From positions 23,378-68,089 of the forward strand of contig JAHDVP010000031.1 in the NCBI GenBank assembly GCA_023384575.1: a stretch of 44,712 nucleotides of DNA. Direction: 5' to 3'. The notes under the pieces are model-generated. The model did no database searches. It was not told the origin of the DNA and saw only the letters and a list, made by a program, of their open reading frames with translations. Source of the DNA: Acidobacteriota bacterium (lineage in GTDB: Bacteria; Acidobacteriota; Vicinamibacteria; Vicinamibacterales; JAFNAJ01). Within the stretch, counting starts at the first letter, position 1; each line of letters opens with the position of its first letter. This document shows positions 9,504 through 17,192 of the stretch, one piece after another. Made by a program: the position numbers and the translations under genes.

Positions 9504-10793
9504 TCAATGGTCGTCGCGCACGAATGCGCCACGGCGGTCGTGCTCCGCCTCGACGGCCGCAATCGCCGGGTCGATCTCGCCCACGAGGGGATCGTCGTCG
9601 ACCGTGACGACCACCACGCCCTTCTCGGTCACCGTGTGCCGTCGCCGGTCTTCTTCGAGGTCGTAGCCGATGAGGGCTCCTCTGGGGATGACGACGTCGC
9701 GGTCGATGATGGCGCGCCGGATGCGGGCGTGGCGGCCGACCCGCACACCGGGCATCAGGATGCTCTCGTCGATCTGGCAGTAGCTGTGCACGCGCACGTT
9801 CGGGCAGAGCACGCTCCCCTTGATCCGGCTGCCCGAGACGATGCACCCGGCCGAGATGATCGAGTCGAGCGCGCGCCCGCGTCGCGTGTCGTCGGCGAAG
9901 ACGAACTTGGCCGGCGGCGCCTGGATCTGGTGCGTCCGGAGCGGCCACTCCGGGTCGTACAGGTTGAACTCGGGGTTGACCGCGCAGAGGTCCATGTTGG
10001 CCTCGTAGTACGCGTCGAGCGTGCCGATGTCGCGCCAGTACTGGGCTTCCTTCTTGTTCTCGTCGTGGAAGCGATGGGCGTACACGGCGGCGTCGCGGAT
10101 GAGCGCGGGAATGATGTCCTTGCCGAAATCGTGGTGCGAGTCGGTGGCGGCGTTCGTCTCGAGCGCCGCCACGAGGACGTCGGCATCGAACACGTAGATG
10201 CCCATCGACCCGAGGGCCACGTGGGGCGCCCCGGGCACCGTCTTGGGGTGCTCGGGCTTCTCCTCGAAGCCGACGACGCGGTCGTGCTCGTCGACCTGCA
10301 GCACGCCGAAGCGGGTCGCGTCGGCCACGGGCACGTCGAGGGCGCCGAGCGTGACCGCGGCTCCCCGCGACTTGTGGAAGTCGAGCATCCGACCGTAGTC
10401 CATCTTGTAGACGTGGTCGCCCGACAGCACGATGATGTGACGCGGGCTCTCGCGAACGATGGAGTACAGGTTCTGGTACACCGCATCGGCCGTGCCCAGG
10501 TACCAGTGCTCGCCGACGCGCTTCTGCGGCGGCAGGATCTCGATGAACTCGCCGAGTTCCTCGGCGACCACGTTCCAGCCCATCCGGATGTGCCGGTTGA
10601 GCGAGAGCGACTTGTACTGCGTCGCGATGAAGATCCGCCGCAGGCCCGAGTTCAGGCAGTTGCTGAGCGTGAAGTCGATGATGCGATAGGGTCCGCCGAA
10701 GTACACGGCCGGCTTGGCCCGCTCCTTCGTGAGGGGGAACAGGCGTTCACCGGCGCCGCCGGCGAGGACGATGACGAGTGTGTCGTCGAACAT
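9504..10793 (-). CDS. glgC: Glucose-1-phosphate adenylyltransferase (ADP-glucose pyrophosphorylase)
   Basis: A 429-residue enzyme making ADP-glucose from ATP and glucose 1-phosphate for glycogen synthesis. The N-terminal nucleotidyltransferase domain shows AGGAGERLFPLTKERAKPAV and RIIDFTLSNCLNSG; further markers are SGDHVYKMDYGRML, GFEEKPEHP and GSMGIYVFD. The C-terminal part is a left-handed beta-helix with hexapeptide character (SCQ/IDESILMPGVRVGRHARIRRAIID). The ATG complementary to 10791-10793 is preferred; a TTG two codons earlier is also possible. The gene leads the glgC-eno-gpmA series. Confidence 0.95.
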   Translation of the reverse strand: MFDDTLVIVLAGGAGERLFPLTKERAKPAVYFGGPYRIIDFTLSNCLNSGLRRIFIATQYKSLSLNRHIRMGWNVVAEELGEFIEILPPQKRVGEHWYLGTADAVYQNLYSIVRESPRHIIVLSGDHVYKMDYGRMLDFHKSRGAAVTLGALDVPVADATRFGVLQVDEHDRVVGFEEKPEHPKTVPGAPHVALGSMGIYVFDADVLVAALETNAATDSHHDFGKDIIPALIRDAAVYAHRFHDENKKEAQYWRDIGTLDAYYEANMDLCAVNPEFNLYDPEWPLRTHQIQAPPAKFVFADDTRRGRALDSIISAGCIVSGSRIKGSVLCPNVRVHSYCQIDESILMPGVRVGRHARIRRAIIDRDVVIPRGALIGYDLEEDRRRHTVTEKGVVVVTVDDDPLVGEIDPAIAAVEAEHDRRGAFVRDDH

Positions 10794-10898
10794 ACGCAAG
10801 TCGGCCTGGTGGGGGGCGCTGCTCGCGTCGAAGCCGCCTCGATGATATCACGCGGCCCGGAAGGCACCGGGCGGGCGAAAGTCTGCCCCATCAGTAGT

Positions 10899-10928
10899 TT
10901 GACTTGACCGAGTCAGGTCGCCTATGAT
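10899..10928 (+). promoter_or_regulatory. Predicted sigma70-type promoter of the secreted-protein gene
   Basis: TTGACT (10899-10904), an 18-bp spacer and TATGAT (10923-10928) form a good housekeeping promoter. Transcription would start near 10935, about 40 nt before the preferred ATG at 10974. The spacer contains a short dyad (TGACT-N6-AGTCA, about 10900-10915) that could be an operator. The gap upstream separates it from the divergent glgC. Confidence 0.55.
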
Positions 10929-10973
10929 CGAGTGGTCTACGTCTTGTCGCCGCCTCTCTGGAGACCGTCCTTC

Positions 10974-12095
10974 ATGCCTGTGTTCCCGTGCCGCCCCGCT
11001 GCCGTGGCCGCCGCTCTGGTGGCGTGCCTTGCCCTGGCCCCAGCCGCTCAGGCTCAGCGCAATCAGGGCCAGAAGAAGCTGCAAGATCACGAAGTCCGCG
11101 AGATTCAGTCGCTCTATGCCGTGTTCGAGCATGCGCTGACCACGGGCGTCGGCGACGGCGTCCATACGTTCCAGGTCGACCCGTCCAAACGTGAAGGCGC
11201 TGTCTCGCGCGTCGAGGGCGCGCCGGAGTACCGCTGGTACAACGACGCCATCAAGTCGTCCGACAATGCCGTCTACGTGCCGTTCCAGGTGCTGCTGCCG
11301 CAGGCCGTGGTGCCGGCGCCGGATCTGGCCTTCGTCGTGTGGGTTGTGCCGCGCGGCACGAATTCGCTCGAGGGCGCGCAGGTCGAAGAGGGGCGCGGCA
11401 CGCCCGCCGCCCGCTTCCACTGGGCGGAGGAAGGCTTCGGGCAGCTGCGGGCGGCGGCCGCGCCGTTCACCGCGATGCAGCAGTTCGTCCGCGTCTTCCA
11501 GGTGCAGCCGGGCGAATGGGACGTCTACATCGGCTTCCGGCCGCACAGCAAGCAGCGGCCCCGCGGCCGCGAGACGCCGGTCCCGGCCGTGCTCGTCAAG
11601 CACGCCCTCGACCTGCCCGACCTCACCCAGGGGCTGACGACCAGCTCGGTGATGGTGTTGAACCGGATGGTCGAGGTGACGTCGCCGCTGACGCCGGAAC
11701 AGCAGAAAGAGCGGCCGTGGGTGATGGGGCAGCTCGAACTCGTGCCGTCGCTGGATCGTCAGTTCAAGCAGAGCGACAACTTCGGGATGTTCTTCCAGAT
11801 CTACAACGCCAAGATCGACAACGGCAAACCGGACGTCACGGTGGAGTACGAGTTCCACCATCGCGAGCCGGGCGGCGCGGAGAAGTACTTCAACAAGACG
11901 ATGCCCCAGCAGTTCCGCGCCGACACGCTTCCGCCGACATGGGACGCGGCCGCCGGGTATCAGCTCCAGGCCGGCCAGGAAATCCCGCTGTCGAGCTTCC
12001 CGCCCGGAGAATACCGACTGCACGTGAAGGTCACCGACAACCTGGCGTCGGAGACGATCACGCGCGACGTCAACTTCGTGGTGGCCGGATCGTAG
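10974..12095 (+). CDS. Secreted protein, unknown function
   Basis: A 373-residue protein from the ATG at 10974; a GTG 14 codons earlier is in frame, but the ATG places a standard signal peptide at the N-terminus (basic PCRP, hydrophobic AAVAAALVACLALAPA, cleavage near AQA-QR at about residue 27). The mature part has no recognised catalytic motif. The last ~60 residues (QEIPLSSFPPGEYRLHVKVTDNLASE) read like an immunoglobulin-like beta-sandwich strand pattern, and the middle contains a second beta-rich segment. It precedes an outer-membrane barrel gene by 19 bp and is probably co-transcribed, suggesting a periplasmic or surface partner role. Confidence 0.85.
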   Translation: MPVFPCRPAAVAAALVACLALAPAAQAQRNQGQKKLQDHEVREIQSLYAVFEHALTTGVGDGVHTFQVDPSKREGAVSRVEGAPEYRWYNDAIKSSDNAVYVPFQVLLPQAVVPAPDLAFVVWVVPRGTNSLEGAQVEEGRGTPAARFHWAEEGFGQLRAAAAPFTAMQQFVRVFQVQPGEWDVYIGFRPHSKQRPRGRETPVPAVLVKHALDLPDLTQGLTTSSVMVLNRMVEVTSPLTPEQQKERPWVMGQLELVPSLDRQFKQSDNFGMFFQIYNAKIDNGKPDVTVEYEFHHREPGGAEKYFNKTMPQQFRADTLPPTWDAAAGYQLQAGQEIPLSSFPPGEYRLHVKVTDNLASETITRDVNFVVAGS

Positions 12096-12114
12096 CCGGC
12101 CGACGGAGCGCCGT

Positions 12115-14013
12115 ATGGCCCGCCTGACGAACATCCTCGCGACGACGGTGACGGTCGGCAGCGTGGTGGTGTGTGCGGGCCAGGCCTCCGCCCAGCCGGG
12201 GCAGACGCGCCACCTGCCTCAGGCGTCGACGACGCTGGCGAGCCTCGCGCTGGACGGGCGACTCGAGGGCGTCGTGGTCGACGAACGAGGGGCACCGCTG
12301 TCAGGGGTCGCGGTAACGGCCCAGGGCGTCCGCCTGTTGTTTGCGGTCACCGACCGCCAAGGACGCTTCCGGTTCGAGCGCGTCCAGCCGGGGCCCTACC
12401 TCGTGGGGGCGAATCTGCCCGGGTACGTCGCCTCGGCTCGTGAGCTGCTCCAGGTCATGCCGTCGAGCGCCACGTGGCAGCGGTTCACCTTGTCGAGCAC
12501 CTCGACGGCGGCCGTCCTGTCCCGGCCACCCTCGGTGATGACCGCGGGGCTCGGAAGCCTCGACGATCTCGACAGTGGGACAGGGGCCTCCAGCGAGATC
12601 CCGCCTCACGACCACAGCCCCATTGCGTGGCGCCTGCGTCATCTGAAGCGGTCGGTGCTTCGCGAGACCACGCGGGGCCTCGACCTCGGCGAGTTCCCGA
12701 GCCTGGGGGCCGACGACCCACCGGCGGCCGTCCGCGCGGGCGCCATGCCATCGAGCTTCTCCGTGCTGCCGGACGGGCAGGTGTCGGGCCAGGTGAGCTT
12801 CCTGACGAGCAGTGCGTTCGACGGTCCGGCCGAGCTGTTCTCGACGGCCCGCATGCCGAGCAGCATCGCCTACGTCGCCCTCGGCGCGCCGCTTGGCGAC
12901 GACTCGTCGTGGTCGGTCCAGGGCGCGCTGATGGAGGGCGACCTCTCGTCGTGGGTGCTGGTCGGGTTCTACGAGCGCCAGTTGTCGAGCCGGCACGCGC
13001 TGACCTCCGGTGTCTCGTACGGGCGCCAGCGATACGACGGCCCCGACCCCATCGCGCTCGCCGCGATGGGCGACGACAGCCGGACGGTGACTTCGTACCA
13101 CGCGTACGACCGGTGGACGCTGTCTCCGACCGCCACGCTCACCTTCGGGTCGAGGTACGCGAGCTACGGGTACATCGAGCAGCCGCTCATCAGTCCGTCT
13201 GCCGTGTTGCGCTGGGCCCAGGGCGAGCAGACGTGGCTGCGGGCGTCGGTCAGCCAGTTGATGCTCGCTCCAGGAGCCGAAGAGTTCGAGCCCACCGCCA
13301 TGGCGGGGTTCTGGCTGCCGCCGCAGCGAACGTTCTCGCCGCTCAGGAACGAGCAGTTCCAGGCGGAACGGACCCGCCACGTCCAGGCCGCGATCGACCA
13401 TCAGGTCGCGTCGTACGTGTTCACCGCCCGGACGTTCTGGCAGCAGGTCGATGACCAGATCGTGACGTTGTTCGGCGTGCATTTCCCCGACCGGCCGCGC
13501 GCCAACCTCGGCCACTATCGCACCGCGAACGCGGGCGACGTCGAGGCGTACGGCTGGGCCGTCGGCCTCAGGCGGCCGGTGGCTTCGCGCGTCAGGGGCT
13601 CGGTCGAGTACACGATGGCCAGGGCGCACTGGACGCCGTCGGCCCAGGCGACCACGGTCGCGCGCTGGGCCCCGTCGGCAGCGCGGCCTACCTCGGAGCG
13701 CATTCACGACGTGACGACCATCGTCGAGACCGAGATCCCGGAGACCGCGACCCGGGTCTACGCCCTCTACAAGCTCAACACCGGGTATACCCGCCCCGAC
13801 ACCGCCACACGCGACCCGCGGTTCGACGCACGCTTCGATGTGCAGGTGAGCCAGCGGCTGCCGTTCATGAGCTTCAGTAGTGCGGAGTGGGAGGTTCTGG
13901 TGGCCGTTCGGAACCTCTTCCGCGAGCAGGCCGAGGGGAGCTCGATTTACGACGAGTTGATGGTGGTCCGACCGCCCAAGCGGCTCGTCGGTGGCGTCCT
14001 CGTCCGCTTCTGA
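12115..14013 (+). CDS. Outer-membrane beta-barrel protein with carboxypeptidase-regulatory-like domain
   Basis: A 632-residue protein. A signal peptide (about 1-26, ending QASA) is followed by a carboxypeptidase regulatory-like fold (about 43-108: GRLEGVVVDERGAPLSGVAVTAQG, then FAVTDRQGRFRFERVQPGPYLV). The remainder (about 230-632) shows alternating aromatic/polar strands and ends in the C-terminal Phe (GGVLVRF) typical of BAM substrates, as in TonB-dependent receptors of the SusC/Oar type. I see no obvious TonB box or plug domain, so it resembles Oar-like barrels lacking a standard plug. The operon ends at a strong terminator 26 bp downstream. Substrate is unknown. Confidence 0.82.
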   Translation: MARLTNILATTVTVGSVVVCAGQASAQPGQTRHLPQASTTLASLALDGRLEGVVVDERGAPLSGVAVTAQGVRLLFAVTDRQGRFRFERVQPGPYLVGANLPGYVASARELLQVMPSSATWQRFTLSSTSTAAVLSRPPSVMTAGLGSLDDLDSGTGASSEIPPHDHSPIAWRLRHLKRSVLRETTRGLDLGEFPSLGADDPPAAVRAGAMPSSFSVLPDGQVSGQVSFLTSSAFDGPAELFSTARMPSSIAYVALGAPLGDDSSWSVQGALMEGDLSSWVLVGFYERQLSSRHALTSGVSYGRQRYDGPDPIALAAMGDDSRTVTSYHAYDRWTLSPTATLTFGSRYASYGYIEQPLISPSAVLRWAQGEQTWLRASVSQLMLAPGAEEFEPTAMAGFWLPPQRTFSPLRNEQFQAERTRHVQAAIDHQVASYVFTARTFWQQVDDQIVTLFGVHFPDRPRANLGHYRTANAGDVEAYGWAVGLRRPVASRVRGSVEYTMARAHWTPSAQATTVARWAPSAARPTSERIHDVTTIVETEIPETATRVYALYKLNTGYTRPDTATRDPRFDARFDVQVSQRLPFMSFSSAEWEVLVAVRNLFREQAEGSSIYDELMVVRPPKRLVGGVLVRF

Positions 14014-14038
14014 TTCCTCCTCGTGAGGCCGAGTCAAG

Positions 14039-14077
14039 ACGGGGCGCACCCGCAACGGGCGCCCCGTTCGTGTTTTC
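14039..14077 (+). terminator. Intrinsic terminator after the beta-barrel gene
   Basis: Stem ACGGGGCGC (14039-14047) and GCGCCCCGT (14059-14067), a perfect 9-bp GC-rich pair with an 11-nt loop, followed by TCGTGTTTTC. It ends the secreted-protein/barrel operon and insulates the kinase gene downstream. Confidence 0.85.
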
Positions 14078-14093
14078 AGAGGCTCCGCGCGGA

Positions 14094-14128
14094 TCCAATT
14101 TGTTGAAGTGTTCGTCCGTCGAATTGGA
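14094..14128. promoter_or_regulatory. Candidate upstream activator site (inverted repeat)
   Basis: TCCAATT (14094-14100) and AATTGGA (14122-14128) form a perfect 7-bp inverted repeat with a 21-bp spacer in an unusually AT-rich stretch. Its centre is about 110 bp above the -12 element of the candidate sigma54 promoter, the distance at which enhancer-binding proteins usually act. The downstream response regulator is such a protein, so autoregulation is plausible but unproven. Confidence 0.3.
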
Positions 14129-14208
14129 CACACTGCGGTTCGTGACAGAGATGAGGTCGTAAATACCTGATTTTTCTGTACTAAACGCATTCTTGGGCAC
14201 GCGGGCTC

Positions 14209-14224
14209 TGGTATGTCGTTTGCT
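14209..14224 (+). promoter_or_regulatory. Candidate sigma54 (-24/-12) promoter
   Basis: TGGTATGTCGTTTGCT matches the RpoN consensus TGGCACG-N4-TTGCW at all but two positions, with the correct GG to GC spacing. Transcription would begin near 14234 and the kinase ATG is at 14274. The genes behind it encode a kinase and a sigma54 enhancer-binding regulator. Confidence 0.45.
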
Positions 14225-14273
14225 AGGTGACAAGGAGGGCCGGCGTGTCGTCCCCGCCAGGCCCCGACCACTC

Positions 14274-17174
14274 ATGACTTCGCCCGCTGCCGCCACCGGG
14301 TTCGGGCCGCGCTTGACGGCGTGGAGCCAGGGGAGCTTCGCCCTGGTCGTGGTGGCGTGCCTGCTGTCGCTGGCGTCGGCCAATATCTGGCTGCGCGCGA
14401 GCTGGACCGAGGCCGAGGACGGCGTGCTGTGGACGACGCGGGCCGAGGGCGTGGTCGCCGTCGAGGTGGCGCCGCTCGGTGCCGGCGCCAACGCCGGCCT
14501 CCAGGCTGGCGATCTCCTGCTCGCCATCGACGGCCGTCCGGTGGACCGGGCCGAGCAGGTCGTCGACTCGCTCCACCGGAGTCGCGCGGGCGATCGCCTG
14601 GAGTACACGGTGTTGCGCCAGGGGCAGGAAGCGCTGCGCCACCTGGCACTCCAGCCGGTGCCGCAGGGCCACCGGTCGCTCTATTTCGTGCTCGCGGGCA
14701 TTGCCGTCTTCACGCTCCTCGTCGGCTGCTCGGTGCGCCTCCGCCGGCCCAGCGACCCTGCGACGCTCCACTTCTTCTGGCTGACGGTCGCGTTCTTCGG
14801 GGTGTTCGCCTTCTCGTTCAGCGGGCGGCTCGACCGGCTCGACTGGTTCTTCTACTGGGCGGACGTGGTTGCCCTGCTGGTGCTGCCGCCGCTCTTCGTC
14901 CACTTCGCGCTGGTCTTCCCGGACCGGCCGACTGCGTGGGCGCGGAGCCACGCGGGGCGCACCCTGCTGCCGTTGCTCTATCTGCCGGCGGGTGCGCTCG
15001 GCGTGGCGAAGGTCATGGCGGTGCTGCGCGGCTCGGAGAGCCCGCTGTTCACGACCGTGCTGCAGGGCCTCGACCGGCTCGAGCTGCTCCACCTGTCGGC
15101 CGGTCTCGTCGCCGGGTTCGCCATCATGGGCCGCGCGCTCGGACGCATCCGTTCGGTCACCGCGCGGCGGCAGCTCCGGTGGATCGTGTGGGGCACGGCG
15201 GTCGGCGCCGTGCCTTTCGCGCTGGCGTACCTGGCGCCCGTCGCGGCGGGCTTCGCCCCGTGGCCCGGCGTCGAATGGCTGGCGCTGGCGCTCGGCCTGG
15301 TCCCGCTGGCGTTCGCCTCGGCAGTCGTCCGGTATCGTCTGGCCGACGTCGAGGTCATCATCAAGCGCGGCGTGGTGTACGCGGTCGCGATCTCGGCCAT
15401 CGCCGCCATCTACGCGGTGCTGCTCAAACTGGCCAACGAGTTCTTCTTCGCGGGCGGCGACCAGAGCCACTCGGTGATTGCCGTGCTGGCGACCCTCGTC
15501 GTGGTGCTGCTCGCGCCGCTCGTCAAGAACTCGATCCAGACCACGCTCGACCGCGCCTACTACCGGGATCGGTACGATTACCGGCGTGCGCTGCTGGGGT
15601 TCGCGCGCGACCTGAACGCCGATCTCGACATCGAGCGGCTCGCCGCGAAGCTCGTCGAGCGGGTCCGGACCACGCTGGTGCTCGATCGCATGGCTCTGCT
15701 CATCGCGCCGGCGGACGGATCGGGCGACTGGGTGCCGCTCAACGCGGAGGGCTTCGAGCCGCACCGCCGCGTTCGCGTGCCGCAGGCCACCGGGGTGGGC
15801 GGACGGCTCACCGACGGCCACATCGTGTCGCTCGACGAGCCGCAGACGCTCCGGCGTTTCGCCGCCTCGGAGGTGGCGCACTGGCGCGACCTCGGTCTGC
15901 ACTACTTCGTGCCGTGCGTGTCGAAGGATCGCACGATCGCGGTGCTGGCCCTGGGCGGGAAGGAGAGTTCCGAGCCGCTGAACAGCGAAGACATGGAGCT
16001 GCTCGCGGCCGTCGCGGGGCAGGTGGCCACGGCCATCGAGAACGGCCGGCTCTATCACCAGCTGCGGGTGAAGGCCGACGAGCTGAACCGGCTGCGCGAG
16101 TTCAGCGAGAACATCATCGCGTCGCTCAACGACGGCCTGCTGGTGATGGGGCTCGACGACCGCATCGTGCGGTGGAACCCGGCGCTCGAGTCGCTCTACG
16201 GTGTGTCGCGCACCGAGGCGGCGGGGCAGCCGGTCGACGCGGTCTTCCCCGAGCCGTTCGTGACCGCGCTGCGGGCGGCCCGGCAGGAGGGGCGCGCCGG
16301 CGCCGGCGCGCTGCTCCGTGTCTCGCTCGAGTCGCGACACGCGGATGGCCCGCGGCCGCTGCTCGTCAACGTGGCGATCGCGCCCCTGCGCACGCCCGAT
16401 CACGCGGTGGCCGGAACGATCGTCATCCTCGAGGACACGACGACGCGCGTCAAGCTCGAGGAGCAGCTGCAGATCTCCGAGAAGATGGCCTCGATCGGAC
16501 TGCTCGCCGCGGGCGTGGCCCACGAGGTCAACACGCCGCTCACGGGCATCTCGAGCTACACGCAGATGCTGCTCGACGGCGCCGACCGATCCGATCCCAG
16601 GACGACGCTCCTCGAGAAGATCGAGCGGCAGACGTTCCGTGCGGCGAAGATCGTGAACGGACTGCTCAACCTCGCCAGGCCGGCCCAGGTCGACGCCGGG
16701 CCGATCGACGTGCACGCGGTCATCAACGACGTGCTGGCACTGCTCGAACACCAGTTCAAGGGGGGCAACATCCAGCTGCGCAAGGAGCTCACCGCGGCTG
16801 CGCCCGTCGTCAACGGCATCGAGCACAAGCTGCAGCAGGTCTTCCTCAACCTGTTCCTCAACGCGCGCGATGCCATGCCGAAGGGAGGCTGGCTGTCGAT
16901 CGCCTCGCGCAACGACGGCGACCAGGTCGTGGTGGAGGTGGCCGACACGGGATCCGGCATCCGGGCCGAGCACCTGTCGCGCATCTACGATCCCTTCTTC
17001 ACGACCAAGCCCACCGGCCAGGGCACGGGGCTCGGCCTGTCGATCACCTACGGGATCCTGCAGGAGCACGGCGGCGCGATCTCGTGCCAGAGCACGGTGG
17101 GACAGGGAACGCGGTTCGTCCTCACCTTCCCTCCGGCGGCGGCGACCGCGCGCCAGGAGAAGGCGGCGCGGTAG
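14274..17174 (+). CDS. Membrane histidine kinase with PDZ, multi-TM, GAF and PAS domains
   Basis: A 966-residue sensor kinase from the ATG at 14274; an in-frame TTG at 14193 would overlap the candidate sigma54 promoter and is less likely. Order: one N-terminal TM helix (about 16-36), an extracytoplasmic PDZ-like domain (about 50-128: GANAGLQAGDLLLAIDGRPV), about eight to nine TM helices (about 140-430), a GAF domain (about 445-590), a PAS domain (about 605-725: NIIASLNDGLLVMGLDDRIVRWN), then HisKA with phospho-acceptor His750 (GVAHEVNTPLTGISSY) and a HATPase domain with N-box NLFLNARDAMPKGG, DTGSGI and GTGLGLSITYGIL. The cytoplasmic half resembles NtrB/PrsK-type kinases that partner sigma54 activators. 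It lies 18 bp before its presumed response regulator. Confidence 0.92.
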   Translation: MTSPAAATGFGPRLTAWSQGSFALVVVACLLSLASANIWLRASWTEAEDGVLWTTRAEGVVAVEVAPLGAGANAGLQAGDLLLAIDGRPVDRAEQVVDSLHRSRAGDRLEYTVLRQGQEALRHLALQPVPQGHRSLYFVLAGIAVFTLLVGCSVRLRRPSDPATLHFFWLTVAFFGVFAFSFSGRLDRLDWFFYWADVVALLVLPPLFVHFALVFPDRPTAWARSHAGRTLLPLLYLPAGALGVAKVMAVLRGSESPLFTTVLQGLDRLELLHLSAGLVAGFAIMGRALGRIRSVTARRQLRWIVWGTAVGAVPFALAYLAPVAAGFAPWPGVEWLALALGLVPLAFASAVVRYRLADVEVIIKRGVVYAVAISAIAAIYAVLLKLANEFFFAGGDQSHSVIAVLATLVVVLLAPLVKNSIQTTLDRAYYRDRYDYRRALLGFARDLNADLDIERLAAKLVERVRTTLVLDRMALLIAPADGSGDWVPLNAEGFEPHRRVRVPQATGVGGRLTDGHIVSLDEPQTLRRFAASEVAHWRDLGLHYFVPCVSKDRTIAVLALGGKESSEPLNSEDMELLAAVAGQVATAIENGRLYHQLRVKADELNRLREFSENIIASLNDGLLVMGLDDRIVRWNPALESLYGVSRTEAAGQPVDAVFPEPFVTALRAARQEGRAGAGALLRVSLESRHADGPRPLLVNVAIAPLRTPDHAVAGTIVILEDTTTRVKLEEQLQISEKMASIGLLAAGVAHEVNTPLTGISSYTQMLLDGADRSDPRTTLLEKIERQTFRAAKIVNGLLNLARPAQVDAGPIDVHAVINDVLALLEHQFKGGNIQLRKELTAAAPVVNGIEHKLQQVFLNLFLNARDAMPKGGWLSIASRNDGDQVVVEVADTGSGIRAEHLSRIYDPFFTTKPTGQGTGLGLSITYGILQEHGGAISCQSTVGQGTRFVLTFPPAAATARQEKAAR

Positions 17175-17192
17175 CGTCCGCGGCACACGCGT

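Noticed and set aside
14013-14273. A small gene between the terminator and the kinase
   Set aside because: The only open frame (13887-14162) is mostly within the barrel gene and has no start signal; the region is better explained as regulatory.
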